A stretch of DNA of 64,000 nt from Bartonella bacilliformis Ver097 (GTDB lineage Bacteria; Pseudomonadota; Alphaproteobacteria; Rhizobiales; Rhizobiaceae), in the NCBI RefSeq assembly GCF_000709795.1, contig NZ_KL503802.1, positions 248,001 through 312,000 on the forward strand, read 5' to 3'. Below the pieces are notes generated by a model, which searched no databases, had not been told where the DNA came from, and saw nothing but the letters and a program-made list of their open reading frames with translations. Each line of letters starts with the position of its first letter. Positions within the stretch are counted from its first letter, which is position 1. Positions 37,811 through 46,738 of this stretch are shown here, piece by piece. The position numbers were made by a program, and so were the translations under genes.

Positions 37811-40810
37811 ATGGCAAAGCAACATAAGATAAATGATCTTTTTGCGCAAACGTCGTTTTTATATGGTGGAAATGCGAGTTATATAGATCAGCTTTATGCC
37901 GAATATGAGAAAAATCCCGACAGTGTTGATCTACAATGGCGTGCTTTTTTCGAAAATTTGCAGGATAATAAAGAAGATGTTCTTAAAAATGCAGAAGGTG
38001 CATCCTGGCAACGTAATCATTGGCCACTGAAAGAAAGTGGAGAATTGGTTTCTGCTTTAGATGGTAATTGGTCTGCGCTTGAAAAGCACCTTGGTGATAA
38101 ATTAAAGGAAAAAGCAGCGGTTGGTGCTGCACAAAAGGGAGAAACGCCTAGTCAACAGGATATGGCTTGTGCCATACGTGATTCTTTTAACGCTTTAATG
38201 ATGATCTACGCTTTTCGGACTCGTGGTCATCTTCTTGCGCAGCTTGATCCCCTTCGACTCATTGAAAAGCCTAAAGAATGTAAGGAGTTATCTCCAGAGG
38301 CTTATGGTTTTAGTACTGCCGATTATAAACGTCCGATTTTTATTGATAATGTTTTGGGATTAGAATACGCAACGATTCCGCAAATGCTTGAGATTCTCAA
38401 GTCTACTTATTGTTCGACCATTGGTGTGGAATATATGCATATTGCTGATCCTGCTCAAAAAGCGTGGATTCAAGAGCGTATAGAGGGATCAAATAAGCAG
38501 AGTGCTTTCACACAAGAAGATAAGAAAACTATTCTTGACAAACTTATTGAAGCAGAAGGTTTTGAACAGTTTCTAGATACAAAATATAAAGGAACAAAAC
38601 GCTTTGGTCTTGATGGTGGTGAGGCGCTTATTCCTGCTCTTGAGCAAGTTATCAAAACTGGTGGTGATTTGGGTGTGCAGGAAGTTATTTTTGGAATGGC
38701 GCACCGCGGTCGTTTAAATGTTCTTTCACAAATTCTTGCAAAATCGCACCGGGCTATTTTTTATGAATTTAAAGGGGGATCTTATAAACCTGACGATGTA
38801 GCAGGATCGGGTGATGTTAAATATCATTTAGGAGCTTCAACGAATCGCGAATTTGACAACAAAAAGATTCATTTATCGCTTTTACCTAATCCATCTCACT
38901 TAGAAATTGTTGATCCGGTTGTTATTGGGAAAGCCCGTGCTAAGCAAGATCAGCTTGTTGGTCCCACACGTACGGATGTCATTCCATTGGCTGAACGTTC
39001 AAAAGTTATGCCAGTATTAATTCATGGTGATGCAGCTTTTGCGGGGCAAGGAGTTTTGCAAGAAACCTTTGGTTTTTCAGGTTTGAAGGGATATCACGTT
39101 GCTGGCTCCATACATGTGATTATTAATAATCAGATTGGATTTACAACTGATCCACATTTCTCACGCTCTTCGCCTTATCCATCGGATGTGGCAAAGATGA
39201 TTGATGCACCTATTTTTCATGTCAATGGGGATGATCCTGAGGCTGTTGTTTTTATAGCAAAAGTGGCAACAGAGTTCCGTCAAATTTTCTACAAACCTGT
39301 CATCATTGATATGGTTTGTTATCGTCGTTATGGACATAATGAAGGTGATGAACCTTCATTTACACAACCGATCATGTATAAAGCTATTCGTAATCATCAA
39401 ACAACTGTTCAGATTTATAGCGATCGGTTAATTGCAGAGCAATTGATTAACTCAGAAGAGGTTGAGCATAAAAAGAAGGTATGGCGTGACAAGCTTGAGG
39501 TTGAGTTTGAAGCAAGTACCTCTTATAAGCCCAATAAGGCTGACTGGCTCGATGGGGTGTGGACAGGTCTTAAAACTGCTAATCATGCTGATGAGCAACG
39601 TCGTGGGATAACAGGTATTGAACTGAAAGCGCTCGTTGAAATTGGGCGAAAACTGGTTGAAATTCCATCAGATTTTCATGTTCATAAGACTATCCAGCGT
39701 TTTTTGAGCAATCGTGCTAAAATGTTTGAAACCGGTGAAGGGATTGATTGGGCGACAGCTGAAGCTTTAGCTTTTGGTTCACTTTGTTGTGAGGGAATTC
39801 CTGTTCGCCTTTCCGGTGAAGATGTTGAACGTGGAACTTTTTCGCAACGTCATTCAGTTCTTTATGATCAAGAAAATGAAGCGCGTTATATTCCTTTGAA
39901 TAATTTGCAAAAAGATCAGGCTATTTACGAAGTTGTGAATTCTATGCTTTCTGAAGAAGCCGTCCTTGGTTTTGAATATGGATATTCACTTGCTGCTCCC
40001 TTTGGTTTAACGCTTTGGGAAGCACAATTTGGTGATTTTGCCAATGGTGCGCAGGTTATTTTTGACCAATTTATTTCATCTGCAGAGCATAAATGGCTTC
40101 GCATGTCGGGTCTTGTGTGTTTGTTACCTCATGGTTTTGAAGGGCAAGGACCAGAACATTCTTCAGCACGTTTGGAACGTTATCTGCAATTGTGTGCAGA
40201 AGATAATATGCAGGTTGCTTATTGTACAACGCCTGCGAATTATTTTCACATTTTGCGTCGACAGATTAAACGTGATTTCCGTAAGCCTTTGATTTTGATG
40301 ACACCAAAATCACTTTTACGTCATAGAAGAGCTGTTTCTTCTTTAAGTGATATGGGGCTACAGACAAATTTTCACCGTTTATTGCTTGATGATGCAGAAT
40401 GTTTAAGAGACTCTGTAATTAAATTACAAAAAGATAATAAAATCCGCCGTGTTGTTCTTTGTACAGGGAAAGTATATTACGATCTTTATGAAGAGCGTGA
40501 AAAAAGAGGAATTGATGATGTTTATTTGCTTCGTATTGAGCAACTTTATCCTTTTCCAGCGAAAGCTTTAGTTGAGGTGCTTTCGCGTTTTGTAAAAGCG
40601 GAAATTGTTTGGTGCCAGGAAGAGCCCAAGAATATGGGAGCATGGTCGTTTATTGAACCTTATCTTGAATGGGTTTTGATTCATATTAAGGCAAAATATT
40701 CCCGTGCACGTTACGCAGGGCGTCCTGCAAGTGCATCACCGGCTACTGGATTCGTGTCAAAACATCTCGAACAACTTGTCGCGTTTCTTGAAGACGCGTT
40801 AGGTTCTTAA
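37811..40810 (+). CDS. sucA: 2-oxoglutarate dehydrogenase E1 component
   Basis: Thiamine-diphosphate decarboxylating subunit of the 2-oxoglutarate dehydrogenase complex. It has 999 residues. The N-terminal docking region TSFLYGGNASYIDQLYAEYE is followed by DLQWRAFFENL near 40, MAHRGRLNVLSQIL near 296, HLGASTNREF near 342, HGDAAFAGQGVLQETFGFSG near 405, YRRYGHNEGDEPSFTQP near 505, SGEDVERGTFSQRHSVLYDQ near 668 and the C-terminal WCQEEPKNMGAW. GGAG-type ribosome sites lie upstream of the ATG. It is followed 33 bases later by sucB. Confidence 0.97.
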   Translation: MAKQHKINDLFAQTSFLYGGNASYIDQLYAEYEKNPDSVDLQWRAFFENLQDNKEDVLKNAEGASWQRNHWPLKESGELVSALDGNWSALEKHLGDKLKEKAAVGAAQKGETPSQQDMACAIRDSFNALMMIYAFRTRGHLLAQLDPLRLIEKPKECKELSPEAYGFSTADYKRPIFIDNVLGLEYATIPQMLEILKSTYCSTIGVEYMHIADPAQKAWIQERIEGSNKQSAFTQEDKKTILDKLIEAEGFEQFLDTKYKGTKRFGLDGGEALIPALEQVIKTGGDLGVQEVIFGMAHRGRLNVLSQILAKSHRAIFYEFKGGSYKPDDVAGSGDVKYHLGASTNREFDNKKIHLSLLPNPSHLEIVDPVVIGKARAKQDQLVGPTRTDVIPLAERSKVMPVLIHGDAAFAGQGVLQETFGFSGLKGYHVAGSIHVIINNQIGFTTDPHFSRSSPYPSDVAKMIDAPIFHVNGDDPEAVVFIAKVATEFRQIFYKPVIIDMVCYRRYGHNEGDEPSFTQPIMYKAIRNHQTTVQIYSDRLIAEQLINSEEVEHKKKVWRDKLEVEFEASTSYKPNKADWLDGVWTGLKTANHADEQRRGITGIELKALVEIGRKLVEIPSDFHVHKTIQRFLSNRAKMFETGEGIDWATAEALAFGSLCCEGIPVRLSGEDVERGTFSQRHSVLYDQENEARYIPLNNLQKDQAIYEVVNSMLSEEAVLGFEYGYSLAAPFGLTLWEAQFGDFANGAQVIFDQFISSAEHKWLRMSGLVCLLPHGFEGQGPEHSSARLERYLQLCAEDNMQVAYCTTPANYFHILRRQIKRDFRKPLILMTPKSLLRHRRAVSSLSDMGLQTNFHRLLLDDAECLRDSVIKLQKDNKIRRVVLCTGKVYYDLYEEREKRGIDDVYLLRIEQLYPFPAKALVEVLSRFVKAEIVWCQEEPKNMGAWSFIEPYLEWVLIHIKAKYSRARYAGRPASASPATGFVSKHLEQLVAFLEDALGS

Positions 40811-40843
40811 TTTTATTATTACTCTGACGTATGGAAGAATATT

Positions 40844-42049
40844 ATGGCTACTGAAATTCGTGTTCCTACTTTGGGTGAATCAGTTACTGAGGCAACTATT
40901 GGAAAGTGGTTTAAGCAGTCTGGTGAAACCGTGGCTATGGATGAGCCTTTAGTTGAATTAGAAACTGATAAAGTAACAGTTGAAGTTCCTTCACCTGTTG
41001 CAGGGAAATTATCTGAGATTATCGCAAAGGAAGGTGATACAGTAGGAGTAGGAGCTCTATTAGGAATGGTTGAAGCTGGAGCTGTTGGCACCATTTCATC
41101 ATCTTCACCTGTTGTTGCGCCTAGTTCGGTGGTAACATCTGCACCAGCTCCACAATTTTCAGGTCATTCAATGCCTCCTGCTCCTTCGGCAGCAAAATTG
41201 ATGGCTGAAAATAATATAGAAAACATCGATATTTCAGGTTCTGGAAAGCGTGGACAAATTCTCAAAGAAGATGTGCTTAAGGCATTGACACAAAAAGTAG
41301 CAGCACCGGCTTCTGTTGCATCATCTTCTTCAGTAATGTCTGCTAATAGCGTGCGTGAAGAGCGAGTTCGTATGACTAAGTTGCGTCAAACGATAGCACG
41401 TCGTCTTAAAGATGCACAGAATGTAGCAGCAATGTTAACCACATTTAATGAGGTTGATATGTCTGCTGTTATGGATTTGCGTAAGCGTTATAAAGATGTT
41501 TTTGAGAAAAAACATGGTGCTAAGCTTGGTTTTATGGGCTTTTTTACTAAAGCTGTTTGTCATGCATTAAAAGAACTTCCTGCTGTTAATGCTGAAATTG
41601 ATGGAACAGATATTGTTTATAAAAATTACGTTAATGCTGGAATAGCGGTTGGAACAGACAAGGGCCTTGTTGTTCCAGTAATTCGTGATGCAGATCAAAA
41701 GTCAATTGCAGAAATTGAAAAAGAAATTGTTCGTTTAGGGCGTCTTGCTCGTGATGGCAAATTAGCTGTTACGGATATGCAGGGTGGGACATTCACCATT
41801 ACGAATGGTGGGGTTTATGGGTCGCTCATGTCGACACCTATTTTGAATGCACCACAATCTGGTATTTTGGGAATGCATGCGATTAAAGAACGTGCGGTGG
41901 TTGTTGGAGGTCAGATTGTCATCCGTCCAATGATGTATTTAGCACTTTCTTATGATCACCGTATTGTAGATGGGCAAGAAGCTGTAACATTCCTTGTACG
42001 TGTTAAGGAAAGTCTAGAAGATCCAGAACGTCTTGTCCTTGATTTATAA
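40844..42049 (+). CDS. sucB: Dihydrolipoamide succinyltransferase (E2)
   Basis: Core E2 subunit of the 2-oxoglutarate dehydrogenase complex. It has 401 residues: a lipoyl domain (about 1-77) with lipoyl-lysine in [14 protein letters not shown] near 42; an Ala/Pro/Ser-rich linker; a peripheral-subunit-binding domain [20 protein letters not shown] near 115; and the catalytic domain with [18 protein letters not shown] near 177, [19 protein letters not shown] near 319 and the active His in [13 protein letters not shown] near 371. Only one lipoyl domain is present, as usual for SucB. Confidence 0.96.
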   Translation: MATEIRVPTLGESVTEATIGKWFKQSGETVAMDEPLVELETDKVTVEVPSPVAGKLSEIIAKEGDTVGVGALLGMVEAGAVGTISSSSPVVAPSSVVTSAPAPQFSGHSMPPAPSAAKLMAENNIENIDISGSGKRGQILKEDVLKALTQKVAAPASVASSSSVMSANSVREERVRMTKLRQTIARRLKDAQNVAAMLTTFNEVDMSAVMDLRKRYKDVFEKKHGAKLGFMGFFTKAVCHALKELPAVNAEIDGTDIVYKNYVNAGIAVGTDKGLVVPVIRDADQKSIAEIEKEIVRLGRLARDGKLAVTDMQGGTFTITNGGVYGSLMSTPILNAPQSGILGMHAIKERAVVVGGQIVIRPMMYLALSYDHRIVDGQEAVTFLVRVKESLEDPERLVLDL

Positions 42050-42081
42050 AATACAGTTTTTGGGGATGAAAGGAAAAATCG

Positions 42082-43488
42082 ATGTCTTATGATGTTGTTA
42101 TAATCGGAGCTGGTCCGGGTGGTTATGTTGCAGCAATCAAAGCAGCACAATTAGGTCTTAAAACTGCGATTATTGAAAAACGTGAGACATTGGGTGGTAC
42201 ATGTCTCAATGTTGGCTGTATCCCCTCTAAGGCTTTGTTACACGCTTCGGAAGTATTTGCTGAAGCACAGCATGGTTTTGATACGCTTGGTGTTTCTGTT
42301 TCAAAACCTCAGCTTAATCTTGAAAAGATGATGGAGCATAAGAAATCTATTGTTGCAGCCAATACGAGCGGTATTTCTTTTTTGATGAAAAAAAATAAAA
42401 TCGATACTTTTTTTGGCACAGCAAAAATTTTAGGTGCAGGTCAAGTTGCAATCTTTGCCAAGGATGGTAATCAGCAAACGATTGTAACAAAGAATATTGT
42501 TATTGCTACAGGTTCAGATATTTCAGGCATTCCAGGGGTGAATGTTGAAATTGATGAAAAGGTTATTGTTTCTTCCACAGGGGCACTTGCACTTGAAAAA
42601 GTTCCAACGCGCATGGTGGTTATTGGTGCTGGTGTTATTGGTTCAGAGCTTGGTTCTGTGTGGAGCCGTTTAGGGGCTAAAGTAACTGTTATTGAATTCC
42701 TGGATAAAGTTTTAGGATCAATTGATGGTGAAGTTTCACGCCATTTCCAGAAAATAATGGAAAAGCAAGGGATTGAATACAAGCTTGGTACAAAAGTTAC
42801 AGCTGTTGCAAAATCTGGTTTGAAAGCTAAAGTTTCTTTTGAGGCTGTTAAAGGTGGTGCAAGTGAAACTTTAGAGACTGATGTTGTTTTAATTGCAACG
42901 GGGCGTCGTCCTTATGTCGACGGTCTTGGTTTAGCAGAAGCAGGTATTCAATTAGATGAACGCGGCTTTATTGCAATAAATGAGCATTGGCAAACCAATA
43001 TTCCGGGAATTTATGCAATTGGTGATGTTGTTAAAGGACCAATGCTCGCTCATAAAGCTGAGGAAGAAGGTGTTGCTGTGGCTGAGATTTTGGCAGGCCA
43101 AAAGGGGCATGTTGATTTTTATGTCATTCCCAGTGTTGTTTATACGCAGCCAGAGATCGCCAGTGTGGGTAAGACAGAAGAAGAGCTGAAAGCTGCTGGC
43201 ATTGCTTATAATGTAGGGAAATTTCCCTTCATGGCTAATGGACGTGCGCGTGCGATGCAAAAAGATGATGGGTTTGTTAAAATCCTTGCTGATAAAAATA
43301 CAGATCGGGTTTTGGGTGGGCATATTATCGGATTTGGTGCTGGTGAAATGATCCATGAAATTGCAGTTCTAATGGAGTTTGGTGGTTCATCAGAAGATTT
43401 GAGCCGTTGTTGCCATGCGCATCCTACTTTATCAGAAGTAGTGCGGGAAGCAGCCTTAGCAACATTTTCTAAGCCACTTCATATTTAA
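42082..43488 (+). CDS. lpd: Dihydrolipoamide dehydrogenase (E3)
   Basis: FAD/NAD flavoprotein that reoxidises lipoyl groups. It has 468 residues. FAD motif VVIIGAGPGGYVAAIKAAQL covers 5-24, the redox disulfide is in GGTCLNVGCIPSKALLHASE near 38, the NAD motif VVIGAGVIGSELGSVWSRLG near 179, GIYAIGDVV near 306, and the catalytic His-Glu is in CHAHPTLSEVVREAA near the end. It is in the suc block and so probably serves 2-oxoglutarate dehydrogenase. A clear terminator follows at 43559. Confidence 0.96.
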   Translation: MSYDVVIIGAGPGGYVAAIKAAQLGLKTAIIEKRETLGGTCLNVGCIPSKALLHASEVFAEAQHGFDTLGVSVSKPQLNLEKMMEHKKSIVAANTSGISFLMKKNKIDTFFGTAKILGAGQVAIFAKDGNQQTIVTKNIVIATGSDISGIPGVNVEIDEKVIVSSTGALALEKVPTRMVVIGAGVIGSELGSVWSRLGAKVTVIEFLDKVLGSIDGEVSRHFQKIMEKQGIEYKLGTKVTAVAKSGLKAKVSFEAVKGGASETLETDVVLIATGRRPYVDGLGLAEAGIQLDERGFIAINEHWQTNIPGIYAIGDVVKGPMLAHKAEEEGVAVAEILAGQKGHVDFYVIPSVVYTQPEIASVGKTEEELKAAGIAYNVGKFPFMANGRARAMQKDDGFVKILADKNTDRVLGGHIIGFGAGEMIHEIAVLMEFGGSSEDLSRCCHAHPTLSEVVREAALATFSKPLHI

Positions 43489-43558
43489 AAATTTTGTGAT
43501 TTCTCTATAAGAGAGGGTCTATAAAATAGTTTTTGTAAGAAAATTGGTTTTCACATCT

Positions 43559-43593
43559 AAAAACCGCCTTTTAATTTAAAAGTGCGGTTTTTT
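43559..43593. terminator. Bidirectional intrinsic terminator after lpd
   Basis: AAAAACCGC pairs with GCGGTTTTT around an inner TTTTAA/TTAAAA stem, followed by T6 on the plus strand and U-rich sequence on the minus strand too. It lies between the convergent lpd and carboxyspermidine dehydrogenase genes and can serve both. Confidence 0.85.
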
Positions 43594-43623
43594 AAAATTA
43601 TCTTTTATCCGTAGATTAAGAAG

Positions 43624-44862
43624 TTAAAATTGTAATTTTTTATCCTCTTGTCCTTCTCTTATATGAGTTGATAGACCCATTTTGTCGAGATTTTTAAGAA
43701 AAGGCTGTGGTGGCAATTCTTCCACATTGACCATCGTTTTCACATCCCATTCGCCGGTGGCAATAAGGAGCGCTGCTGCTGCTGCTGGAACGCCAGCTGT
43801 ATAAGAAATTGCCTGTGCACCAGTTTCATTAAAAGAATCTTTGTGGTCTGCGACATTATAAATGAAAATTTCTCTTGAATTTCCATCTTTTTTGCCTTTA
43901 ACAAAATCACCAATACAGGTTTTTCCTGTGTAATCTGGTGCTAAAGAAGCTGGATCTGGTAAAACAGCTTTGACAATTTTTAAAGGAACAACTTCTTGGC
44001 CCTCTGCTGTTTTAATGGGTTGTTCAGATAAGAGCCCAAGATTTTTTAAAACAGTAAAAACAGTGATATAATGTTCACTAAATCCCATCCAGAAGCGGAT
44101 ATTTTGAACATCGAGATTTTTAGATAATGAATGAATTTCATCATGCCCTGTCATATAGGCTTTTTGTTTGCCAACAACCGGAAGATCCCATTCGTTGCTG
44201 ATTTCAAACATTTGATTAGCAACCCATTGTTTATTTTGCCACGACCATACGCGTCCTGTAAATTCTCGGAAATTTGTTTCTGGATCAAAATTTGTAGAAA
44301 ACCAACGTTTGTGATTTCCAGCGTTAATATCAACAATATCAATGTCAGTAATAGTATCGAAATAATTATCACGAGCTAAGGCCGCATAAGCATTCACAAC
44401 ACCAGGGTCAAAGCCTGCTCCTAGAATAGCAGTTATACCAGCCTTTTCGCATTTTTCACGTTGTGGCCATTCGTAATTGCCATACCAAGGTGGTGTTTCA
44501 CAAATTTTTAGAGGGTCTTCATGGATTGCAGTATCAATATACGCGCATTTAGTTTTAATACACGCTGAAAGAATAGACATATTAAGAAAAGGAGCACCAA
44601 CATTAATAACGATTTCACATTTGGTTTTTTGGATGAGTTTTATAGTTTCTTCTCTATCCATCGCATTCAGTGCATAACCTTTGATAATATTCTCTACTTT
44701 CATTGCTTTTTTATCTTTAATAGAAGCAATGATTGCGTCACATTTTTTGGGTGTTCGTGAAGCAATGTGAATTTCACCGAGAATATTATTATTTTGAGCA
44801 CATTTATGCGCGACAACTTGTGCGACACCTCCAGCACCAATAATGAGAACATTTTTCTTCAT
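43624..44862 (-). CDS. Carboxy(nor)spermidine synthase, saccharopine-dehydrogenase family
   Basis: NADPH-dependent enzyme joining aspartate semialdehyde and a diamine to form carboxyspermidine or carboxynorspermidine. It has 412 residues. The dinucleotide motif VLIIGAGGVAQVVAHKCAQN starts at residue 5, then HIASRTPKKCDAI, NVGAPFLNMSIL near 87, ILGAGFDPGVVNAYAALARD near 145 and QAISYTAGVPAAAAALLIAT near 350. The neighbouring decarboxylase gene at 44918 makes the pathway assignment firm. In alphaproteobacteria the usual product is spermidine from putrescine. Confidence 0.9.
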   Translation of the reverse strand: MKKNVLIIGAGGVAQVVAHKCAQNNNILGEIHIASRTPKKCDAIIASIKDKKAMKVENIIKGYALNAMDREETIKLIQKTKCEIVINVGAPFLNMSILSACIKTKCAYIDTAIHEDPLKICETPPWYGNYEWPQREKCEKAGITAILGAGFDPGVVNAYAALARDNYFDTITDIDIVDINAGNHKRWFSTNFDPETNFREFTGRVWSWQNKQWVANQMFEISNEWDLPVVGKQKAYMTGHDEIHSLSKNLDVQNIRFWMGFSEHYITVFTVLKNLGLLSEQPIKTAEGQEVVPLKIVKAVLPDPASLAPDYTGKTCIGDFVKGKKDGNSREIFIYNVADHKDSFNETGAQAISYTAGVPAAAAALLIATGEWDVKTMVNVEELPPQPFLKNLDKMGLSTHIREGQEDKKLQF

Positions 44863-44917
44863 GGGGAATTTATCTCCTTCTAATATTGCTGCGTGACAAT
44901 TTTTTATATGTGATTTT

Positions 44918-46015
44918 TTACGATAGACTCTCTTGATAGTTGTTATAATTGAATTGGCGTTGCAATGTTAAGGTTCCATCACATTCTTTAATGACAATGG
45001 CAGGCATTGCAATGCCATTAAACCAATTTTTCTTAACCATTGTATAGCCTGCAGCATCTTGAAAAGACAGTCTATCACCTATTTTAAGGGGATGGGGAAA
45101 ATAAAATGTTCCAAAAATATCGCCAGCAAGACAAGATTTTCCGCAAATCATCACTTCATATGGCCCTTGATTTGGTTCTAATTTGGCATTTTCGCGATAA
45201 ATTAAAAGATCAAGCATATGGGCTTCAATGGAGCTATCAACAATGGCGAGGTTTTTTTCATTATACACGGTATCAAGAACGCTCACTTCTAAAGTCGTGC
45301 TTTTTGTGATAGCGGCTTCTCCCGGTTCTAGAAAGACGGTCACACCGTATGTTTGAGAAAAACGTTTTAGAAGTTCTGCAAAGGTTTTTAGAGGATAATT
45401 TTCAGCTGTAAAGTGAATTCCACCGCCAAGACTAATCCAATCAACCGCGAAAAAAAGTTTTTTAAATTTTTCTTCCATAAAGTTAAGCATTTGCTCGAAA
45501 AGATTAAAATCAGCATTCTCGCAATTATTGTGGATCATTAAGCCATTAATAAGCGGCAGAACCTCTTCAATAGCATTTTGATCACTTTCTCCTAAACGGC
45601 TAAAAGGGCGAGAAGGATTTGCAAGATCAAAATTTGATGCACTGATCCCTGGATTGAGTCTTAAACCCTTTGGAATCATTTGTGTTTCATCAGAAAAACG
45701 TAAAAGTTGTTGAATTGAATTGAAAATGATTTTGTCTGCATAACTGCATGCTTCGTCTATTTCATGGTCTGCCCAAGCAACGGAATAGGCGTGGGTTTCT
45801 TTGCCAAATTTTTCTTTTCCTAAACGCAGTTCATAAAGGGATGATGACGTTGTTCCATCCATATATTCTGACATAAGATCAAAAAGGCTCCAGGTAGCAA
45901 AGCACTTCAATGCGAGCAAGGTTTTAACTCCTGACATTTCTCGTAAGCGAGCGATAATTTCCATATTCTTTATTAGTTTGGATTTATCTATGAGGTAATA
46001 AGGAGTCTTAATCAT
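44918..46015 (-). CDS. nspC: Carboxy(nor)spermidine decarboxylase
   Basis: PLP-dependent alanine-racemase-fold decarboxylase that removes CO2 from carboxyspermidine or carboxynorspermidine. It has 365 residues. The PLP lysine is in LLALKCFATWSLFDLM near 36; TTSSSLYELRLGKEKFG near 55 and NPGISASNFDLANPSRPFSR near 123 are family segments; DWISLGGGIHFTAENYPL near 195, FLEPGEAAITKSTTLEVSVL near 236 and the second-subunit Cys in MICGKSCLAGDIFG near 292 complete the active site. It lies 55 bases upstream of the synthase in the same operon. Confidence 0.92.
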   Translation of the reverse strand: MIKTPYYLIDKSKLIKNMEIIARLREMSGVKTLLALKCFATWSLFDLMSEYMDGTTSSSLYELRLGKEKFGKETHAYSVAWADHEIDEACSYADKIIFNSIQQLLRFSDETQMIPKGLRLNPGISASNFDLANPSRPFSRLGESDQNAIEEVLPLINGLMIHNNCENADFNLFEQMLNFMEEKFKKLFFAVDWISLGGGIHFTAENYPLKTFAELLKRFSQTYGVTVFLEPGEAAITKSTTLEVSVLDTVYNEKNLAIVDSSIEAHMLDLLIYRENAKLEPNQGPYEVMICGKSCLAGDIFGTFYFPHPLKIGDRLSFQDAAGYTMVKKNWFNGIAMPAIVIKECDGTLTLQRQFNYNNYQESLS

Positions 46016-46738
46016 TGTTTATCCATTCTCTTTCGAAGGATCTTATTGTTAATATTGTTGTTTAGTATCTTTAGAAACCTAATATCTCAAGGGGAAAAGT
46101 ATCATAAATGAAAATCTATCTTTATTGAGCGATAAAGAAAGTTTTCTTATTTTGTTTCGTTTTTAGTTTTTTGAGATTTAGGTTGCTCTGACAATTGTAA
46201 ATTTATATTTTATTTTAATTGTTATCTTGACTAGAAGTATTTTTTATTTTTGATGTAAAAGAAAAGAAAGAGTCTTAAAGTAAAAGAGAAGTAGCGATCT
46301 TTTGTTTAAGAAACAGGGGGCTTTTTTCTTAGAAAATTGGGGGATTTTGATAGTGGTAGAATACAAAGCACGCAATAATATCAAAATGGTTATCACTAAA
46401 GTAATCATTGGAAATATATTAAACAGTATTTATTATCTTGATACATGTAAATGTTGAGCATTTGCTTGCAAATCAAATTTATTCCAAAAAGAACAGTTGA
46501 AATTTTTCTTCTAGAAAGAAAATGTTTGTATCTTAAAAAAATGAAGAGTGTTGAAAGTGAAAAAGCTCTAATAGCTTGAGAGCTATACAATTTTCTTTTA
46601 AAAATTTGGAATATTTTTAAGCTTTATTTAAACCTTATTATCGTAAATATATACTGAAAGAACAACAAGGAAGTTTTGCGTTTTTTCATTTTCATTTTTC
46701 CGATAAGAACATATTAAGAACAGAGTGGAGTTTGGATA
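46016..46738. other. 723-base spacer before the Mrp antiporter operon
   Basis: AT-rich with many stop codons in all frames. A 61-codon minus-strand frame at 46405-46590 has no family features and low-complexity composition; I do not call it. It should hold divergent promoters for nspC and the antiporter operon, and a GTGGAG-type ribosome site lies just before 46739. I see no RNA gene or repeat. Confidence 0.5.

Noticed and set aside
46405-46590. 61-codon minus-strand frame before the antiporter operon
   Set aside because: No ribosome site, no similarity to a known family, composition like the surrounding AT-rich spacer.
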